Made by a program: the position numbers and the translations under genes
The notes under the pieces: model-generated
The model's input: the letters and a program-made list of their open reading frames with translations, nothing else
The model's database searches: none
What the model was told of the DNA's origin: nothing
Shown here: piece by piece, positions 25,594-34,603 of the stretch
How positions within the stretch are numbered: position 1 is the first letter of the stretch
Layout: every line of letters begins with the position of its first letter
From: Amycolatopsis methanolica 239
GTDB lineage: Bacteria > Actinomycetota > Actinomycetes > Mycobacteriales > Pseudonocardiaceae
Reading direction: 5' to 3'
Assembly: GCF_000739085.1 (NCBI RefSeq)
Contig: NZ_CP009110.1
Coordinates: 4,464,001-4,528,000, forward strand
DNA length: 64,000 nucleotides

Positions 25594-26592
25594 TCAGCGG
25601 AGCAGCGGCAGGACCTCCGCGCCGAGCCGCGTCACGTTCGCCAGCACCCGCTCCCGCGCGCCGGCGCCCTCGACGAACAGGATCGTGTGCGCGATGCCCG
25701 TCCGCTCCGCCGCCGCGGCCAGCCGGTCGGCGCACGCGCGTGGGCTGCCGACCGGGTGCAGCCGGCACAGCAGCTCCGTGTACTCCGCCGCGTCGCGCGG
25801 GCGGTACGGGCGGCCGTCCACCGGCACGTACCCGGCGAGCCCCTCCCGCAGCCAGCCCGGCATCGACGCGCGGAGCTCGGCCTCCGCGGCCGCGCGGGAG
25901 TCGCCCACGTGCGCCAGCACCGCCGACACGTGCGGCGCCGAGGGGTCCTGCCCGGCCGCGGCTGCCGCCTTCCCGTAGTGCGCCACCATCGCGGCCTTCT
26001 CCTCGTCGCCGATGTGCATCCCCAGCAGCATCGGCAGTCCGCGCGCCGCCGCCAGCTCCACCGTCTCCCGCGACGTGCACGCCACGGTCACCGGCGGCAG
26101 CGACACCGGCCGCGGCACCAGCGGCACGTCGCGAAACGCGAAGAACTCGCCCGCGGCGCCCACCGTGGCCGAGGAAAGCGCTTGCGCCAGCAGGTCCAGC
26201 CCCTCGGCGAACCCTCGCTCGTACCGGTCCAGCCCGGTGCCGAAGACTTCGAGGTCCACCCACGGCCCGCCGCGACCGACGCCGAGCCGGAACCGCCCGC
26301 CGGACACCCGGTCCAGCATCGCGGCCTGCTCGGCCAGCGCGACGGGGTGCGCGCTCGACAGCACGCTCACCGCCGTCCCCACCGTGATCCGCCGCGTCCG
26401 GCCCAGCGCGTGCGCGGCGAACGTCACCGCCGACGGGCACACCCCGTAGGACATGAAGTGGTGCTCGGCGACCCACGCGTCGTCGAACCCCGCCGCCTCC
26501 GCGCGCTCGACGACGTCCAGCGACCGCGCGAGCACCTCCCCGTCGTCCTGCCCCGGAAACCGTCCGGCGAGGACGAAAACCCCGAACCGCAT
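25594..26592 (-). CDS. LLM-class flavin-dependent oxidoreductase
   Basis: 332-aa luciferase-like monooxygenase-fold protein (bacterial luciferase / F420 or FMN type). Typical segments are MRFGVFVLAGRFPGQ at the N-terminus, ERAEAAGFDDAWVAEHHF, TVGTAVSVLSSAHPVALAEQ, DRVSGGRFRLGVGRGGPWVD and PVTVACTSRETVELAAARG. These form the TIM barrel with the SGGRxxLGVGRG flavin-phosphate loop. The EHHF motif favours FMN-dependent alkanal-monooxygenase-like members over F420-dependent ones, but the cofactor cannot be fixed. The ATG at 26592 begins the fold exactly, so the longer upstream frame is not used. It stands alone, convergent with the phosphoesterase relic across a strong terminator. Confidence 0.85.
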   Translation of the reverse strand: MRFGVFVLAGRFPGQDDGEVLARSLDVVERAEAAGFDDAWVAEHHFMSYGVCPSAVTFAAHALGRTRRITVGTAVSVLSSAHPVALAEQAAMLDRVSGGRFRLGVGRGGPWVDLEVFGTGLDRYERGFAEGLDLLAQALSSATVGAAGEFFAFRDVPLVPRPVSLPPVTVACTSRETVELAAARGLPMLLGMHIGDEEKAAMVAHYGKAAAAAGQDPSAPHVSAVLAHVGDSRAAAEAELRASMPGWLREGLAGYVPVDGRPYRPRDAAEYTELLCRLHPVGSPRACADRLAAAAERTGIAHTILFVEGAGARERVLANVTRLGAEVLPLLR

Positions 26593-26743
26593 GACGGCGA
26601 ACCTAGCGCGTGTTTCGGAAGTGGCTTGCGTGGCGGTGCGGGCAGCGGCCCCTCCCGCCAGCCTGCTACCACCCCTCACGGTCGCGCTGCGCGCGGCAGG
26701 CCGACCACCCGTCGGCGCTGTCCTCGCCAGGAACCCGCCCACC

Positions 26744-26833
26744 CGTCACCCACCACCACCCTCAACGGACACGCTGCGCGTGACGGCCTCCATCTGCGTC
26801 ACCCACCACCACCCTCAACGGACACGCTCCGCG
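26744..26833. repeat. Two 37-bp direct repeats in the LLM/esterase gap
   Basis: A 37-bp element starting CGTCACCCACCACCACCCTC and ending CGGACACGCTGCGCG occurs at 26744-26780 and 26797-26833 with one mismatch, 53 bases apart. A weaker third copy of its right end (CACGGTCGCGCTGCGCG) lies near 26680. The block fills most of the 320-base gap between the LLM gene start and the esterase stop; no gene is visible in it. Confidence 0.8.
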
Positions 26834-26912
26834 CGGCTCCGCCCGTTCAAACCCCGCGGCGGTGCCGTGGACGACCCACCGCAAGCGGCTTCCGCCGCTG
26901 AAGAAACAGAAC

Positions 26913-28403
26913 CTAGCGGCCCCGCCAGAACCCGCAGTGGTGCGCCGCGGCGAAGTCACCGATCGTGCGAGGGCCGTCCGGCGCGAGCGCGCGCACCTGC
27001 TCGTGCGCCGGGTCGTAGCGCGGCCAGTCCGGGCCGGGCGCGCCGGTGCGCACGAACGACGCCCAGTCGGCCACCATCCGCGCCGACAACCGCCGCTGCC
27101 CGTCGTCGAACGGCGCGTCGCCGCCGAACAGGTAGGACAGCTCCAGGCTGTGCGCGGCGCCGAGCGGGAACGGCGTGCGCGACAGCGTGTCCGGGACCGG
27201 GGCCCGCAAGTCGCCGAACTCGTAGGCGTAGACCGGGCCCGTGCGGGACAGCGCTCCCGCCATGTCCCGTGCCGGGCACGCGAACGCGGCGTCGGTGAGC
27301 GCCGCCGCCAGCGCGCGCGGGGCCGAGCCGCCGTGGGCCGCGAGCGGGTACTCGGCGGCCACGGCCGCGGCGTCCGCCCCTAACACGCGCGCCAGCGCGG
27401 CCGGATAGCCGTCGGCGGTGACCGTCTGCCCGGTCGCCGCGTACTGCTGCGCCAGGAACAGGGTGAACTCGTCCCGCGTCACGCCGACGAGCACCGGCAC
27501 CTTCGCCGCGGCGCCGTCGCGCATCGCGTCGACCGGGTTGACGGGCAGCGCGCCGCCGCCGGTCACCGGGCCCGCGACCGGGACCCCGGCGAGGTCGTAG
27601 TAGCGCGGCGGGGTGAGCAGCCGGGACGGCGGCAGGGCACGCAGGCACGCGGCGGCGGTGGCCGGATCCGCGCAGCCGAGTCCCGCCGCGTACGCCGTGC
27701 TCGCCGTTTCCGCCACAGTGGCCGGTGCGTTTGCCTGGCACGGTCCGCTTTGGACGATCGCGGCGTGGAAGAGCCCGGCCGAGCCCGGCGAGACCAGGTG
27801 GTCGCACACCGACATCGCCCCGGCGGACTCGCCGGCGAGGGTGACCCGCGCCGGGTCGCCGCCGAACGCGGCGATGTTGTCCCGCACCCACCGCAGCGCC
27901 GCCTGCTGGTCGAGCAGGCCGAAGTTGCCGGTGCCGCCGTCGTGCGCGAGCGCCGGGTGCGCGAGCCAGCCGAGCGCGCCGAGCCGGTAGTTGACGGTGA
28001 CGACCACCAGCCCGCGCCCGGCCAGGTCCCGCGCGTCGTAGGAGTCGCCGTTGCCGCCGACGAACGCGCCGCCGTGGATCCAGACCAGCACCGGGAGCGG
28101 CCCGACGGCGGCTTTCGGCGTGGTCACGTTCAGGAACAGGCAGTCCTCGCTGCCCGCCGCACCAGGCTGGGGGCACCGCGGGCCCGGCGTGGTGGCGTCC
28201 CGCACACCGGTCCACACGGGAGCGGGCGCGGGTGGCTGCCAGCGCGCCGCGGTGGCGTAGGGGATGCCTTCGAACAACCGGTGGCCGCCGTCCACCGTGC
28301 CACGGACCTGCCCGGCGGCGAGGGACACGACGTCCGGCGGGGCGGGCGCGGGCGCCGCGCAGGCGGCCAGGACGACGGCGAGGAGCAGGAGCAGGCGCGT
28401 CAC
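26913..28403 (-). CDS. Lipoprotein type-B carboxylesterase
   Basis: 496-aa extracellular serine esterase of the carboxylesterase type-B family. A signal peptide with lipobox (VTRLLLLLAVVLAACAAP, lipidated Cys15) fixes the GTG start at 28403. Signature motifs are EDCLFLNVTTP, the oxyanion hole WIHGGAFVGGN, nucleophile elbow VTLAGESAGAMS and, near the C-terminus, the catalytic His in GAAHSLELSYLFGG. The acid residue is probably the Glu/Asp in GVTRDEFTLF. Substrates of relatives include short-chain esters, p-nitrobenzyl esters and carbamates. It is divergent from the conservon across 383 bases and monocistronic. Confidence 0.9.
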   Translation of the reverse strand: MTRLLLLLAVVLAACAAPAPAPPDVVSLAAGQVRGTVDGGHRLFEGIPYATAARWQPPAPAPVWTGVRDATTPGPRCPQPGAAGSEDCLFLNVTTPKAAVGPLPVLVWIHGGAFVGGNGDSYDARDLAGRGLVVVTVNYRLGALGWLAHPALAHDGGTGNFGLLDQQAALRWVRDNIAAFGGDPARVTLAGESAGAMSVCDHLVSPGSAGLFHAAIVQSGPCQANAPATVAETASTAYAAGLGCADPATAAACLRALPPSRLLTPPRYYDLAGVPVAGPVTGGGALPVNPVDAMRDGAAAKVPVLVGVTRDEFTLFLAQQYAATGQTVTADGYPAALARVLGADAAAVAAEYPLAAHGGSAPRALAAALTDAAFACPARDMAGALSRTGPVYAYEFGDLRAPVPDTLSRTPFPLGAAHSLELSYLFGGDAPFDDGQRRLSARMVADWASFVRTGAPGPDWPRYDPAHEQVRALAPDGPRTIGDFAAAHHCGFWRGR

Positions 28404-28786
28404 GGTCGGGCGGCCACCGGTCTCGTCGTCACCGGTGCAGCCTAGACGGCGCGGAAACGGTGGTCGCATGTGGATTCCGCGCCGCCGGAAAATGTTTCAC
28501 CGACCAATACCGGAATTCGGTTTTCCCCGGCAGCGCGGGTCGTTTTACCCACGTCGACGCATTGCCCATTCACCCGCCATTAACCGGGGGACTCTCGGTG
28601 ACCACCCGGGAACAGTTCGCCGACCACAGCAGAGGGGCCGTTGCGACATTTGGCCGAACATCGTTCACCAGGTACGACGCGCAGGGTTGACAACGTCGCC
28701 CGGCTGCGGTTTTCTCCTGACACCGATCACCTGGGGAAGCCAATCACCGCGTTCCGCTTTCGCCGCGATCCCGCGCGGAACGGGGC
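28404..28786. other. Divergent regulatory region between esterase and conservon
   Basis: 383 bases, visibly less GC-rich than the surroundings (AAATGTTTCACCGACC, ATTAACCGG), consistent with promoters in both directions. A candidate plus-strand promoter is TTGACA (28687-28692) with TTTTCT (28710-28715) after 17 bases, 70 bases before the cvnA start. No gene or terminator recognised. Confidence 0.45.
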
Positions 28787-31114
28787 ATGGACACGAATCG
28801 GGCGGGCAACGAAGAAATGGATACAGCGGGCTCCGGCTCTGGGGCATGGCATCCGCGCGGCTGGAGCCTGCGCACGAAAATCTCGGTCGTGCTGTTGCTG
28901 CCGGTGGTGGTCGCGCTGGCGCTGGCCGGGGCGCGGGTGCGGGCCGAGCTCGCCGAGGCGAGCAAGCTCAGCGCGGTGCGTGACCAGCTGCCCGCGCTGC
29001 AGTCGACCCTGGACCTCACCGCGCTCGTCGAGGACGAGATGGTGCTGGCCGTCGCCTCGCCCGGCAGCAGCGAACTGGGCAGGCAGATCTCCACCGTCGA
29101 CGCGAAGACCACCGCCGTGCAGAAGCAGGCCGAGTTCGCGCAGCTGCCCACGGACACCGCGCGGACGCTGGACACCGCGCTCGGGCGGCTCGCCGGACTG
29201 CGGATGGCCGGCGCCGCGACCGGTTCGGCGACGGTGGCGATGACCGTCGGCTACCACGACATCGCGGTGGACCTGAGCCGGATCCTGCCAGAGTCCATCG
29301 CCGCGGCGGACAGCTCCGCGATGGACACCACGGCGGCGACCGCGGGCGCGCTGATGCAGCTGCGCACCACCCGCGCGGTCGAGGAGGCGCTGATCCGCGC
29401 ATCGGGCACCGGCCCGGTCAACGACACGCTGCTGGCCGCGGCCGCCCGCGCGGCCGCCGAGGAAGGCGTGCTGGCGAGCCAGGTCGAGCGCGGCCTGCCG
29501 CAGAATGTGCTCGGGCGGTTCCGGTCCATCACGGGCAGCAACAGCAACCGCCAGGCCGTCCTGCTGGACGCGCTCACGACCGGCAACGGGAGCAGGCTGC
29601 CCGGCCTGCTCACCGCGCTGTCGACCGAATCGGCGGCGCTGTCCGACCTGCTGGCGGGGCAGGTGCGCGATCTGGCGGCCACCGTCGGCGAGCGCACCAA
29701 CGAGGCCCGCTCCAGCGCCCTGCGCGACACCGCGCTCGTGCTGGGCGCACTGCTAGGAGCACTGGCGATCGCGTTGCTCGTCGCGCGCTCGCTGGTGACG
29801 CCGGTGCGCCGCCTGCACGCGGCCGCGCTGGCCGCCGCGCGCCGCGAGCTGCCGGAGACGATCGAGAAGGTCCGGGCGGGCGAATCGGTGTCCTGGGAGT
29901 CGATCGAGCCGGTCCCGGTGGACGGCGACGAGGAGATCGGGCAGCTGGCGCAGGCCTTCGGCGACATGCACCGGCAGGCCGTGCGACTGGCCGCCGACCA
30001 GGCGGAGCTGCGCCGCCAGGTCAGCGAGATGTTCATGACGCTGGCCCGCCGCAACCAGTCGCTGGTCGAGCAGCAGCTCACCCTCATCGAGGACCTGGAA
30101 GCCGACGAGCGCAACCCGCAGCGCCTGGAGGAGCTGTTCCGCCTGGACCACATGGCGACCCGCCTGCGCCGCAACGGCGAGAACCTCCAAGTCCTCGCGG
30201 GCGGCAGCCCGGCAAGGCGGGACCACGGCCCGGTCTCCACCGCCGAGCTGCTGCGCGCAGCGACCTCCGAGGTGACGGACTACCGGCGGGTCACCATCGT
30301 CAACGCCCCCAACGGCGCGCTGCGCTCGCACGCCGCCAGCGACGTCGTGCACATCCTCGCCGAGCTGCTGGAGAACGCGATCCGGTTCTCCCCGCCCGAG
30401 CACAAGGTGCTGCTCACCGCCGACCGCGGCGCCGACGGCGGGCTGCTCGTCGAGGTGGTCGACAGCGGGCTGGGCATGCAGCCGGACGACCTGGCCTCGG
30501 CCAACCAGCGGCTGGCCTCGGGTGACACGGTCAGCCCGGAGACCACCCGGCGGATGGGCCTGTTCGTGGTGGGGCGGCTGGCCGCGCCGCTCGGGGTCAC
30601 GGTGCGCCTGCGGCCGACGCACCCGGGCGCGAAGCACGGCGGCATCACGGCCAGCGTGCACGTCCCGGGCGCGCTGGTGCTCGCCGACGGCCTCGCCGCG
30701 ACCGACCCGGCGCCCGTGCGCCGCGAGCCGGTGCCCGCGCGGGCCCGGCCGGCCGCCACGCCCGTGCGCACCCCGATCTTCGACGGAGTGGTGTCCGGGT
30801 GGTTCGCCACGCAGCCGGAGCCGGACTTCAGCAGCCCGGCCGACGACAGCTGGCGCGCCGCGGAGATCGCGACCGAGCAGCCGGTCGCCGTGCAGGTCAC
30901 CAGCGCCGGGCTGCCGACGCGCCGTCCCGGCGCGCAGCTCGCGCCGGGCGCGGCGATGCCGCGGCAGGCCGCGGCACCCGATCCGGCCGGTTTCCGCGAC
31001 CCGAACGCGGTCCGGAACAACCTGGCCAGGCACTACAACGGAATGCGCGCCGCCCGGGCCCGCACGGGAAACGGCAACGGGCAGGCACCACAGGGGAAGG
31101 CGGAACCACGATGA
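28787..31114 (+). CDS. cvnA: Conservon sensor histidine kinase with NIT-like sensor (CvnA)
   Basis: 775-aa membrane sensor kinase, first gene of a conservon. After a short cytosolic tail, TM1 ([20 protein letters not shown]) leads to a ~260-residue extracellular helical region resembling the nitrate/nitrite-sensing NIT domain, then TM2 ([20 protein letters not shown]) and HAMP. A noncanonical dimerisation helix contains [20 protein letters not shown] (His ~455), followed by HATPase_c ([38 protein letters not shown]). The C-terminal ~130 residues are a disordered Pro/Ala-rich tail. Conservons signal through CvnB-D rather than a response regulator, G-protein-like, at the membrane. The ATG has no strong SD. 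Its stop overlaps cvnB (ATGA). Confidence 0.92.
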   Translation: MDTNRAGNEEMDTAGSGSGAWHPRGWSLRTKISVVLLLPVVVALALAGARVRAELAEASKLSAVRDQLPALQSTLDLTALVEDEMVLAVASPGSSELGRQISTVDAKTTAVQKQAEFAQLPTDTARTLDTALGRLAGLRMAGAATGSATVAMTVGYHDIAVDLSRILPESIAAADSSAMDTTAATAGALMQLRTTRAVEEALIRASGTGPVNDTLLAAAARAAAEEGVLASQVERGLPQNVLGRFRSITGSNSNRQAVLLDALTTGNGSRLPGLLTALSTESAALSDLLAGQVRDLAATVGERTNEARSSALRDTALVLGALLGALAIALLVARSLVTPVRRLHAAALAAARRELPETIEKVRAGESVSWESIEPVPVDGDEEIGQLAQAFGDMHRQAVRLAADQAELRRQVSEMFMTLARRNQSLVEQQLTLIEDLEADERNPQRLEELFRLDHMATRLRRNGENLQVLAGGSPARRDHGPVSTAELLRAATSEVTDYRRVTIVNAPNGALRSHAASDVVHILAELLENAIRFSPPEHKVLLTADRGADGGLLVEVVDSGLGMQPDDLASANQRLASGDTVSPETTRRMGLFVVGRLAAPLGVTVRLRPTHPGAKHGGITASVHVPGALVLADGLAATDPAPVRREPVPARARPAATPVRTPIFDGVVSGWFATQPEPDFSSPADDSWRAAEIATEQPVAVQVTSAGLPTRRPGAQLAPGAAMPRQAAAPDPAGFRDPNAVRNNLARHYNGMRAARARTGNGNGQAPQGKAEPR

Positions 31115-31518
31115 CCGAAGAGCACGGCCCGGGCTGGCTGGTGTCGGCGTTCACCCAGGAGGTGGCCGGGGTCGCGCACGCCGCGCTGGTGTCCGCGGAC
31201 GGCCTGCTGGTCGCGGCGAACGAGAGCCTGCCCAAGGACCGGGCCGACCAGCTCTCGGCGATCGCGTCGGGGCTCGCGAGCCTCGCCGTGGGCACGGCGG
31301 AGCTGTTCACCGCCGGCCGCGTCGTGCAGTCGGTGATCGAGATGGAAGACGGGTTCCTGCTGCTGATGAGCGTCGGGGACGGCTCGAACCTCGTCGTGCT
31401 CGCGAGCCCGGGTTGCGACATCGGGCTGGTCGGGTACGAGATGACGCTCCTGGTCGACCGCGTCGGCCGCATGGTCGAGACGCCGGCGCGCCAGGTCGCG
31501 TACCGGGCAAGGCCGTGA
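31111..31518 (+). CDS. cvnB: Conservon roadblock/LC7 protein (CvnB)
   Basis: 135-aa roadblock/LC7-fold protein. It starts [37 protein letters not shown] and continues [52 protein letters not shown], the standard CvnB/MglB-like layout. It probably acts as a GTPase-activating or scaffold partner for the CvnD GTPase, as MglB does for MglA. The ATG overlaps the cvnA stop and its own TGA overlaps the GTG of cvnC, so the four products are made in coupled fashion. Confidence 0.93.
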   Translation: MTEEHGPGWLVSAFTQEVAGVAHAALVSADGLLVAANESLPKDRADQLSAIASGLASLAVGTAELFTAGRVVQSVIEMEDGFLLLMSVGDGSNLVVLASPGCDIGLVGYEMTLLVDRVGRMVETPARQVAYRARP

Positions 31519-31901
31519 GTGAGCCCGACAGCTTCGGGGACCGCAGGCCGAACTCCCGCTCGCCGTCCCTGGCTCGCCCGTACGCCTGGACCGAGGGCCG
31601 CACGCAGCCCGCGGTCGAGCTGGCCATCGAAGCGCTGGTGCAGACCACGACCGAAGGCCAGACCCTGCCCTACAACCGCGCGAGCGCGCCATCGGTGGTG
31701 ACGCAGCTGTGCCTGCGGCCGCGCTCGGTCGCCGAGATCGCGGCGCACCTGAACATCCCGCTCGGTGTGGCGAAGGTGATCGTGAGCGACCTGCTGGGCG
31801 CCGGGCTGGTGACCGTGCGGGACACCCTCGGCGACAACGCCACCTGGGACGAACGCCACGACCTCCTGGAAAGGGTCCTGAGTGGACTACGCACGCTCTG
31901 A
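31515..31901 (+). CDS. cvnC: Conservon DUF742 protein (CvnC)
   Basis: 128-aa DUF742 protein, a winged-helix-like fold found in all conservons. It begins [17 protein letters not shown] and carries [47 protein letters not shown] and [20 protein letters not shown], the last being a recognisable helix-turn-helix. The role is unknown; it may link kinase and GTPase or bind DNA. It starts with GTG at 31515 inside the cvnB stop and overlaps cvnD by 20 bases, so a stoichiometric complex is likely. Confidence 0.93.
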   Translation: MSEPDSFGDRRPNSRSPSLARPYAWTEGRTQPAVELAIEALVQTTTEGQTLPYNRASAPSVVTQLCLRPRSVAEIAAHLNIPLGVAKVIVSDLLGAGLVTVRDTLGDNATWDERHDLLERVLSGLRTL

Positions 31902-32469
31902 GACGCGGAACCGCATCACCTCGGCCAAGCTCGTGGTGGCCGGCGGGTTCGGCGTCGGCAAGACGACGTTCGTCGGGTCGATCTCGGAGATCATCCCGCT
32001 GCGGACGGAAGCGGCGATGACCGAGGCGTCGGTCGGCGTCGACGAGGTCGGCGGGATCCCCGGCAAGGCGGCGACGACGGTGGCCATGGACTTCGGCCGC
32101 ATCACGCTCGCGCAGGACCTGGTGCTGTACCTGTTCGGCACGCCGGGCCAGCACCGGTTCTGGTTCATGTGGGACGACCTGGTGCGCGGCGCGATCGGCG
32201 CGGTGGTGCTGGTGGACACGCGGCGTCTGGCGGACTGCTTCCCCGCGATCGACTTCTTCGAGACCCGCCGCCTGCCGTTCGTGGTGGCGCTAAACCAGTT
32301 CCCCGGCTCGCGGCGGCACTCGGTCGACGACGTGCGGGAAGCGCTTTCCGTCGCGCCCGGGGTCCCGATCGTCAGCTGCGACGCTCGCTCGATGGAGTCG
32401 ACGAAGCAGACGCTGATCACGACGAGCGAGCACGCCATCGGCCGGATGCGGGCGCGCCTGCGCCGTTGA
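31882..32469 (+). CDS. cvnD: Conservon small GTPase (CvnD)
   Basis: 195-aa Ras-like/MglA-type GTPase. The P-loop is VVAGGFGVGKTTFVGSISE (residues ~18-36), switch II appears as LYLFGTPGQHRFWFMWDDLV, and the guanine-specificity motif is the conservon form ALNQF (canonical NKxD replaced). The C-terminus CDARSMESTKQTLITTSEHA corresponds to the SAK region. It starts at a GTG (31882) within cvnC. In Streptomyces, CvnD proteins cycle nucleotide at the membrane under CvnA-C control and affect development or secondary metabolism; which process this one controls cannot be read from sequence. Confidence 0.93.
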   Translation: MDYARSETRNRITSAKLVVAGGFGVGKTTFVGSISEIIPLRTEAAMTEASVGVDEVGGIPGKAATTVAMDFGRITLAQDLVLYLFGTPGQHRFWFMWDDLVRGAIGAVVLVDTRRLADCFPAIDFFETRRLPFVVALNQFPGSRRHSVDDVREALSVAPGVPIVSCDARSMESTKQTLITTSEHAIGRMRARLRR

Positions 32470-32483
32470 ACGAGGAGTCTGCA

Positions 32484-33296
32484 ATGGATCACGTTCACCA
32501 CTTCGAAATGGGCGCCTGGGTGATGGTGCTCGCCTACCTCACTTCGGTGGCGGGCTGCGCGCTCGGCCTGGCGTGCACGCTCCAGGCCCGCACCGCGGTC
32601 AGCCAGCGGGCGCGGATCGCGTGGCTGGCGCTGGCCGCCGTGTCGATCGGCGGCGTCGGCATCTGGGTCATGCACTTTATCGCGATGCTCGGGTTCGCCA
32701 CGCCCGGGTTGCCGGTGCGCTACGACATCCCGCGCACGATCCTGTCCGCGGTGCTGGCCGTCCTGTCGGTGTTCGCCGGGTTGCTGGTGTTCGGTGTGCG
32801 CGAGCGGTTCCGGTGGTGGCGGCTGCTGGCGGCCGGGCTGATCACCGGGCTCGCGGTGAACCTCATGCACTACACCGGCATGTGGGCGGTGCAGATCAAG
32901 GGCACGATCGGCTACCAGGGCGGCCTGGTCGCGCTGTCGATCGTGATCGCGGTGGTCGCGGCTACGGCGGCGCTGTGGTTCACCGCCGCGCTGGACAAGC
33001 TGCAGTGGCGGCTGCTCGCCGGACTCGTCATGGGCGCGGCGGTCACCGGCATGCACTACACCGGCATGGCGGCGGTCCGGGTGCAGGTCGACGTCAGCGC
33101 GCCCGACCCGTCCGGCGCCGAGGTGTTCTCGTTCCTGTTCCCCGTGTTCGTGCTGGCCGCGATCGCGCTGGCGGTGCCGGTCTGCGCCGTGTTGATGGCG
33201 CAGGCGCCGCCGGAGCCCGCCGGGGAGGACGTCACCCCGGATGAGCAGCCGCTCCCGGCCGGTGCCGCTGCGGGCTCACGCCGTGAGCTCGTTTGA
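32484..33296 (+). CDS. MHYT-domain membrane sensor
   Basis: 270-aa integral membrane protein with seven predicted helices and three MHYT-type repeats: GIWVMHFIAMLGFA, AVNLMHYTGMWAVQ and VTGMHYTGMAAVRVQ. MHYT domains are proposed to bind copper through Met and His near the outer face and to sense O2, CO or NO. Usually they are N-terminal to a GGDEF or HTH output, but here the protein ends after the membrane part with a short Pro-rich tail, so it would need a partner. The ATG at 32484 has CGAGGAG upstream, 14 bases behind cvnD, suggesting that it signals into the conservon. Confidence 0.87.
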   Translation: MDHVHHFEMGAWVMVLAYLTSVAGCALGLACTLQARTAVSQRARIAWLALAAVSIGGVGIWVMHFIAMLGFATPGLPVRYDIPRTILSAVLAVLSVFAGLLVFGVRERFRWWRLLAAGLITGLAVNLMHYTGMWAVQIKGTIGYQGGLVALSIVIAVVAATAALWFTAALDKLQWRLLAGLVMGAAVTGMHYTGMAAVRVQVDVSAPDPSGAEVFSFLFPVFVLAAIALAVPVCAVLMAQAPPEPAGEDVTPDEQPLPAGAAAGSRRELV

Positions 33297-33415
33297 AGGC
33301 GACGCTGAGCGCGAGCGGGCTCGAGTAGCCGACGCGGCGGCCGCGAGCGTGATGTCCGGGTCGCGACGCAGGTCCGCGGCGAGCGCGAGCCGGTGAGGTA
33401 GGCGCGCGGTGCGGC
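33232..33415 (-). pseudogene. AraC-type regulator relic (C-terminal HTH only)
   Basis: On the minus strand, after a frameshift near 33345, segments LALAADLRRDPDITLAA and RRVGYSSPLALSVAFKRAHG with VSPQRHR match the second helix-turn-helix and C-terminal signature of AraC regulators (relatives: GRRVGYxSxxAFxRAFKRxxGxSP). The cupin and first HTH are gone, and the 3' end overlaps the MHYT gene. It abuts the NmrA-like relic on the other strand, a common divergent pair in actinomycetes, so both probably decayed together. Confidence 0.6.
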
Positions 33416-33850
33416 GAGAAGGTGATCCACGACACCGGTCCGGAGTGGACGGTGGTGCGGGCGAGCTTCGTCACGCAGAAACGCGTTCCCGGCGGGCGAG
33501 GTGTCGGAGCCGTTCATCGACACCGACGACATCGCGGACGTGGCGACGAAGGCGCTGACCGAGGACGGGCACGCTGGGCTGGTGCACGAGATCACCGGTC
33601 CGCGGCTGCTCACGTTCGCCGAGGCCGCGGCGGAGATCTCGGCCGCGCTCGGCCGTCCGGTGCGGTACCTGCCGGTGAGCGCCGCGGAGTTCGCGCCGGC
33701 CTCGTCGCGGCCGATGTGGGGCCGGAGTTCGCGCGGCCGCCGAGCGAGGTGCTGGACGGCCGCAACGAACCGGTGACCGACGGCGTGCGGCGCGTGCTGG
33801 GCCGTCCGCCGCGCGACTTCGCCGACTTGCCCGCACCGGACACTGGGGCT
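33416..33850 (+). pseudogene. NmrA/NAD(P)-binding SDR relic
   Basis: Pieces of an NmrA-type atypical short-chain dehydrogenase. VIHDTGPEWTVVRASFVTQ (33422-33478) corresponds to the segment after the Rossmann core. After an internal deletion and frame change come EPFIDTDDIADVATKALTED, GLVHEITGPRLLTFAEAAAE and ALGRPVRYLPVSAAEFA, and after another shift near 33695, LVAADVGPEFARPPSEVLDG. The N-terminal NAD(P)-binding GxxGxxG half is missing, with its left border at the AraC relic. It cannot encode a functional enzyme. Confidence 0.65.
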
Positions 33851-33916
33851 GAACCCAGGGACGATTCGGGGGTTTCCACCGATGCGCGCGGCCGCGGACG
33901 CGGGCATCGTGGAGAC

Positions 33917-34114
33917 ATGACGACGACAACGACCACACTGACGAGGTCCCGGCACAATCGCGTGATCGCCGGGGTGTGCGCGGGCCTGGCCTACCGCCTC
34001 GGGTGGAAGCCCCGCACGATGCGCCTGCTGTTCGTGCTGTCCTGCCTGCTCCCGGGCCCGCAGTTCCTGGTCTACCTGGTGCTGTGGGTCATCATCCCGA
34101 ACGAGAAACGCTGA
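33917..34114 (+). CDS. PspC-domain small membrane protein
   Basis: 65-aa protein consisting of one PspC domain: LTRSRHNRVIAGVCAGLAYR, LGWKPRTMRLLFVLSCLLPG, then the hydrophobic helix FLVYLVLWVIIPNEKR. Stand-alone PspC proteins sit in the inner membrane and are linked to envelope-stress signalling, either modulating two-component kinases or the phage-shock response. The ATG at 33917 has GGAGA just upstream. It follows the NmrA relic, and no PspA gene is nearby. Complete for a minimal PspC. Confidence 0.88.
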   Translation: MTTTTTTLTRSRHNRVIAGVCAGLAYRLGWKPRTMRLLFVLSCLLPGPQFLVYLVLWVIIPNEKR

Positions 34115-34153
34115 CCCGCATCACCCGATCGGGTTTGAAATTCACGAAGGGGG

Positions 34154-34603
34154 CTACTCCTTCGCATGGCCAGAACGGGAATTTACCGTGGACGCGGCAC
34201 CGCCGTGCGAGTGGTCACCGGGATCGGGGCGCTGTTCGCGCTCGTCGAGGCGATCTACATCGTCTTGGTCCTGGCCGGCGCCAACACGGCGAACGCCTTC
34301 TACCGTTTCGTCGATTCGATCGCCCAGCCGCTTGCGCTGTTCTTCCCCGGGCTCTTCCCCATCGCCAACGGGCAGCTCAACGTGCTGGTCAACTACGGTG
34401 TGGCGGCGGTCTTCTGGCTCGTCGTCACCGGCCTCATCGCCCGTCTGCTCCGCTGACGGCGCGTCGTCCTCGTCGGGCTCCTCCGGTGGAGGGGCCTGGC
34501 GGCGGGCGACCACGATGAGCACCACGATGATCGCGATGGGCCCCACGATGATCAGGGTCTCGTCCCACCCGCCCTGGTGGGCCAGGATCATCCGCTCACG
34601 CAT
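34154..34603 (-). CDS. Small single-pass membrane protein downstream of polytopic membrane gene (3' end uncertain)
   Basis: The first ~70 residues look genuine: MRERMILAHQGGWDET, a transmembrane helix LIIVGPIAIIVVLIVVARR, then an acidic tail (PPPEEPDEDDAPSAEQTGDE). The frame then stays open to 34154 antisense to the 34166-34456 gene, which probably reflects a lost stop. The start lies directly after the TGA of the preceding membrane gene (TGAATG), so it is the last gene of a three-gene operon (cupredoxin-like lipoprotein, polytopic protein, this one). Similar short MILAHxGGWDET proteins recur next to such genes in actinobacteria. Function unknown. Confidence 0.6.
   Translation of the reverse strand: MRERMILAHQGGWDETLIIVGPIAIIVVLIVVARRQAPPPEEPDEDDAPSAEQTGDEAGDDEPEDRRHTVVDQHVELPVGDGEEPGEEQRKRLGDRIDETVEGVRRVGAGQDQDDVDRLDEREQRPDPGDHSHGGAASTVNSRSGHAKE
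34166..34456 (+). CDS. Small two-helix membrane protein, unknown
   Basis: 96-aa protein with a basic N-terminus (MARTGIYRGRGTAVR) and two or three hydrophobic segments (VVTGIGALFALVEAIYIVLV, LALFFPGLFP, VNYGVAAVFWLVVTGLIARL). Topology suggests a membrane-embedded hairpin. I do not recognise the family; YggT-like and DUF4383-like proteins are possible comparisons. The ATG at 34166 follows GAAGGGGGC at a reasonable distance. Its 3' end is antisense to the tail of the minus-strand ORF at 34154-34603, so at least one 3' boundary there is uncertain. Confidence 0.65.
   Translation: MARTGIYRGRGTAVRVVTGIGALFALVEAIYIVLVLAGANTANAFYRFVDSIAQPLALFFPGLFPIANGQLNVLVNYGVAAVFWLVVTGLIARLLR

Noticed and set aside
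24782..26476. 564-aa minus-strand frame across the phosphoesterase and LLM regions
   Set aside because: Spans the strong terminator and is a shadow of both genes.
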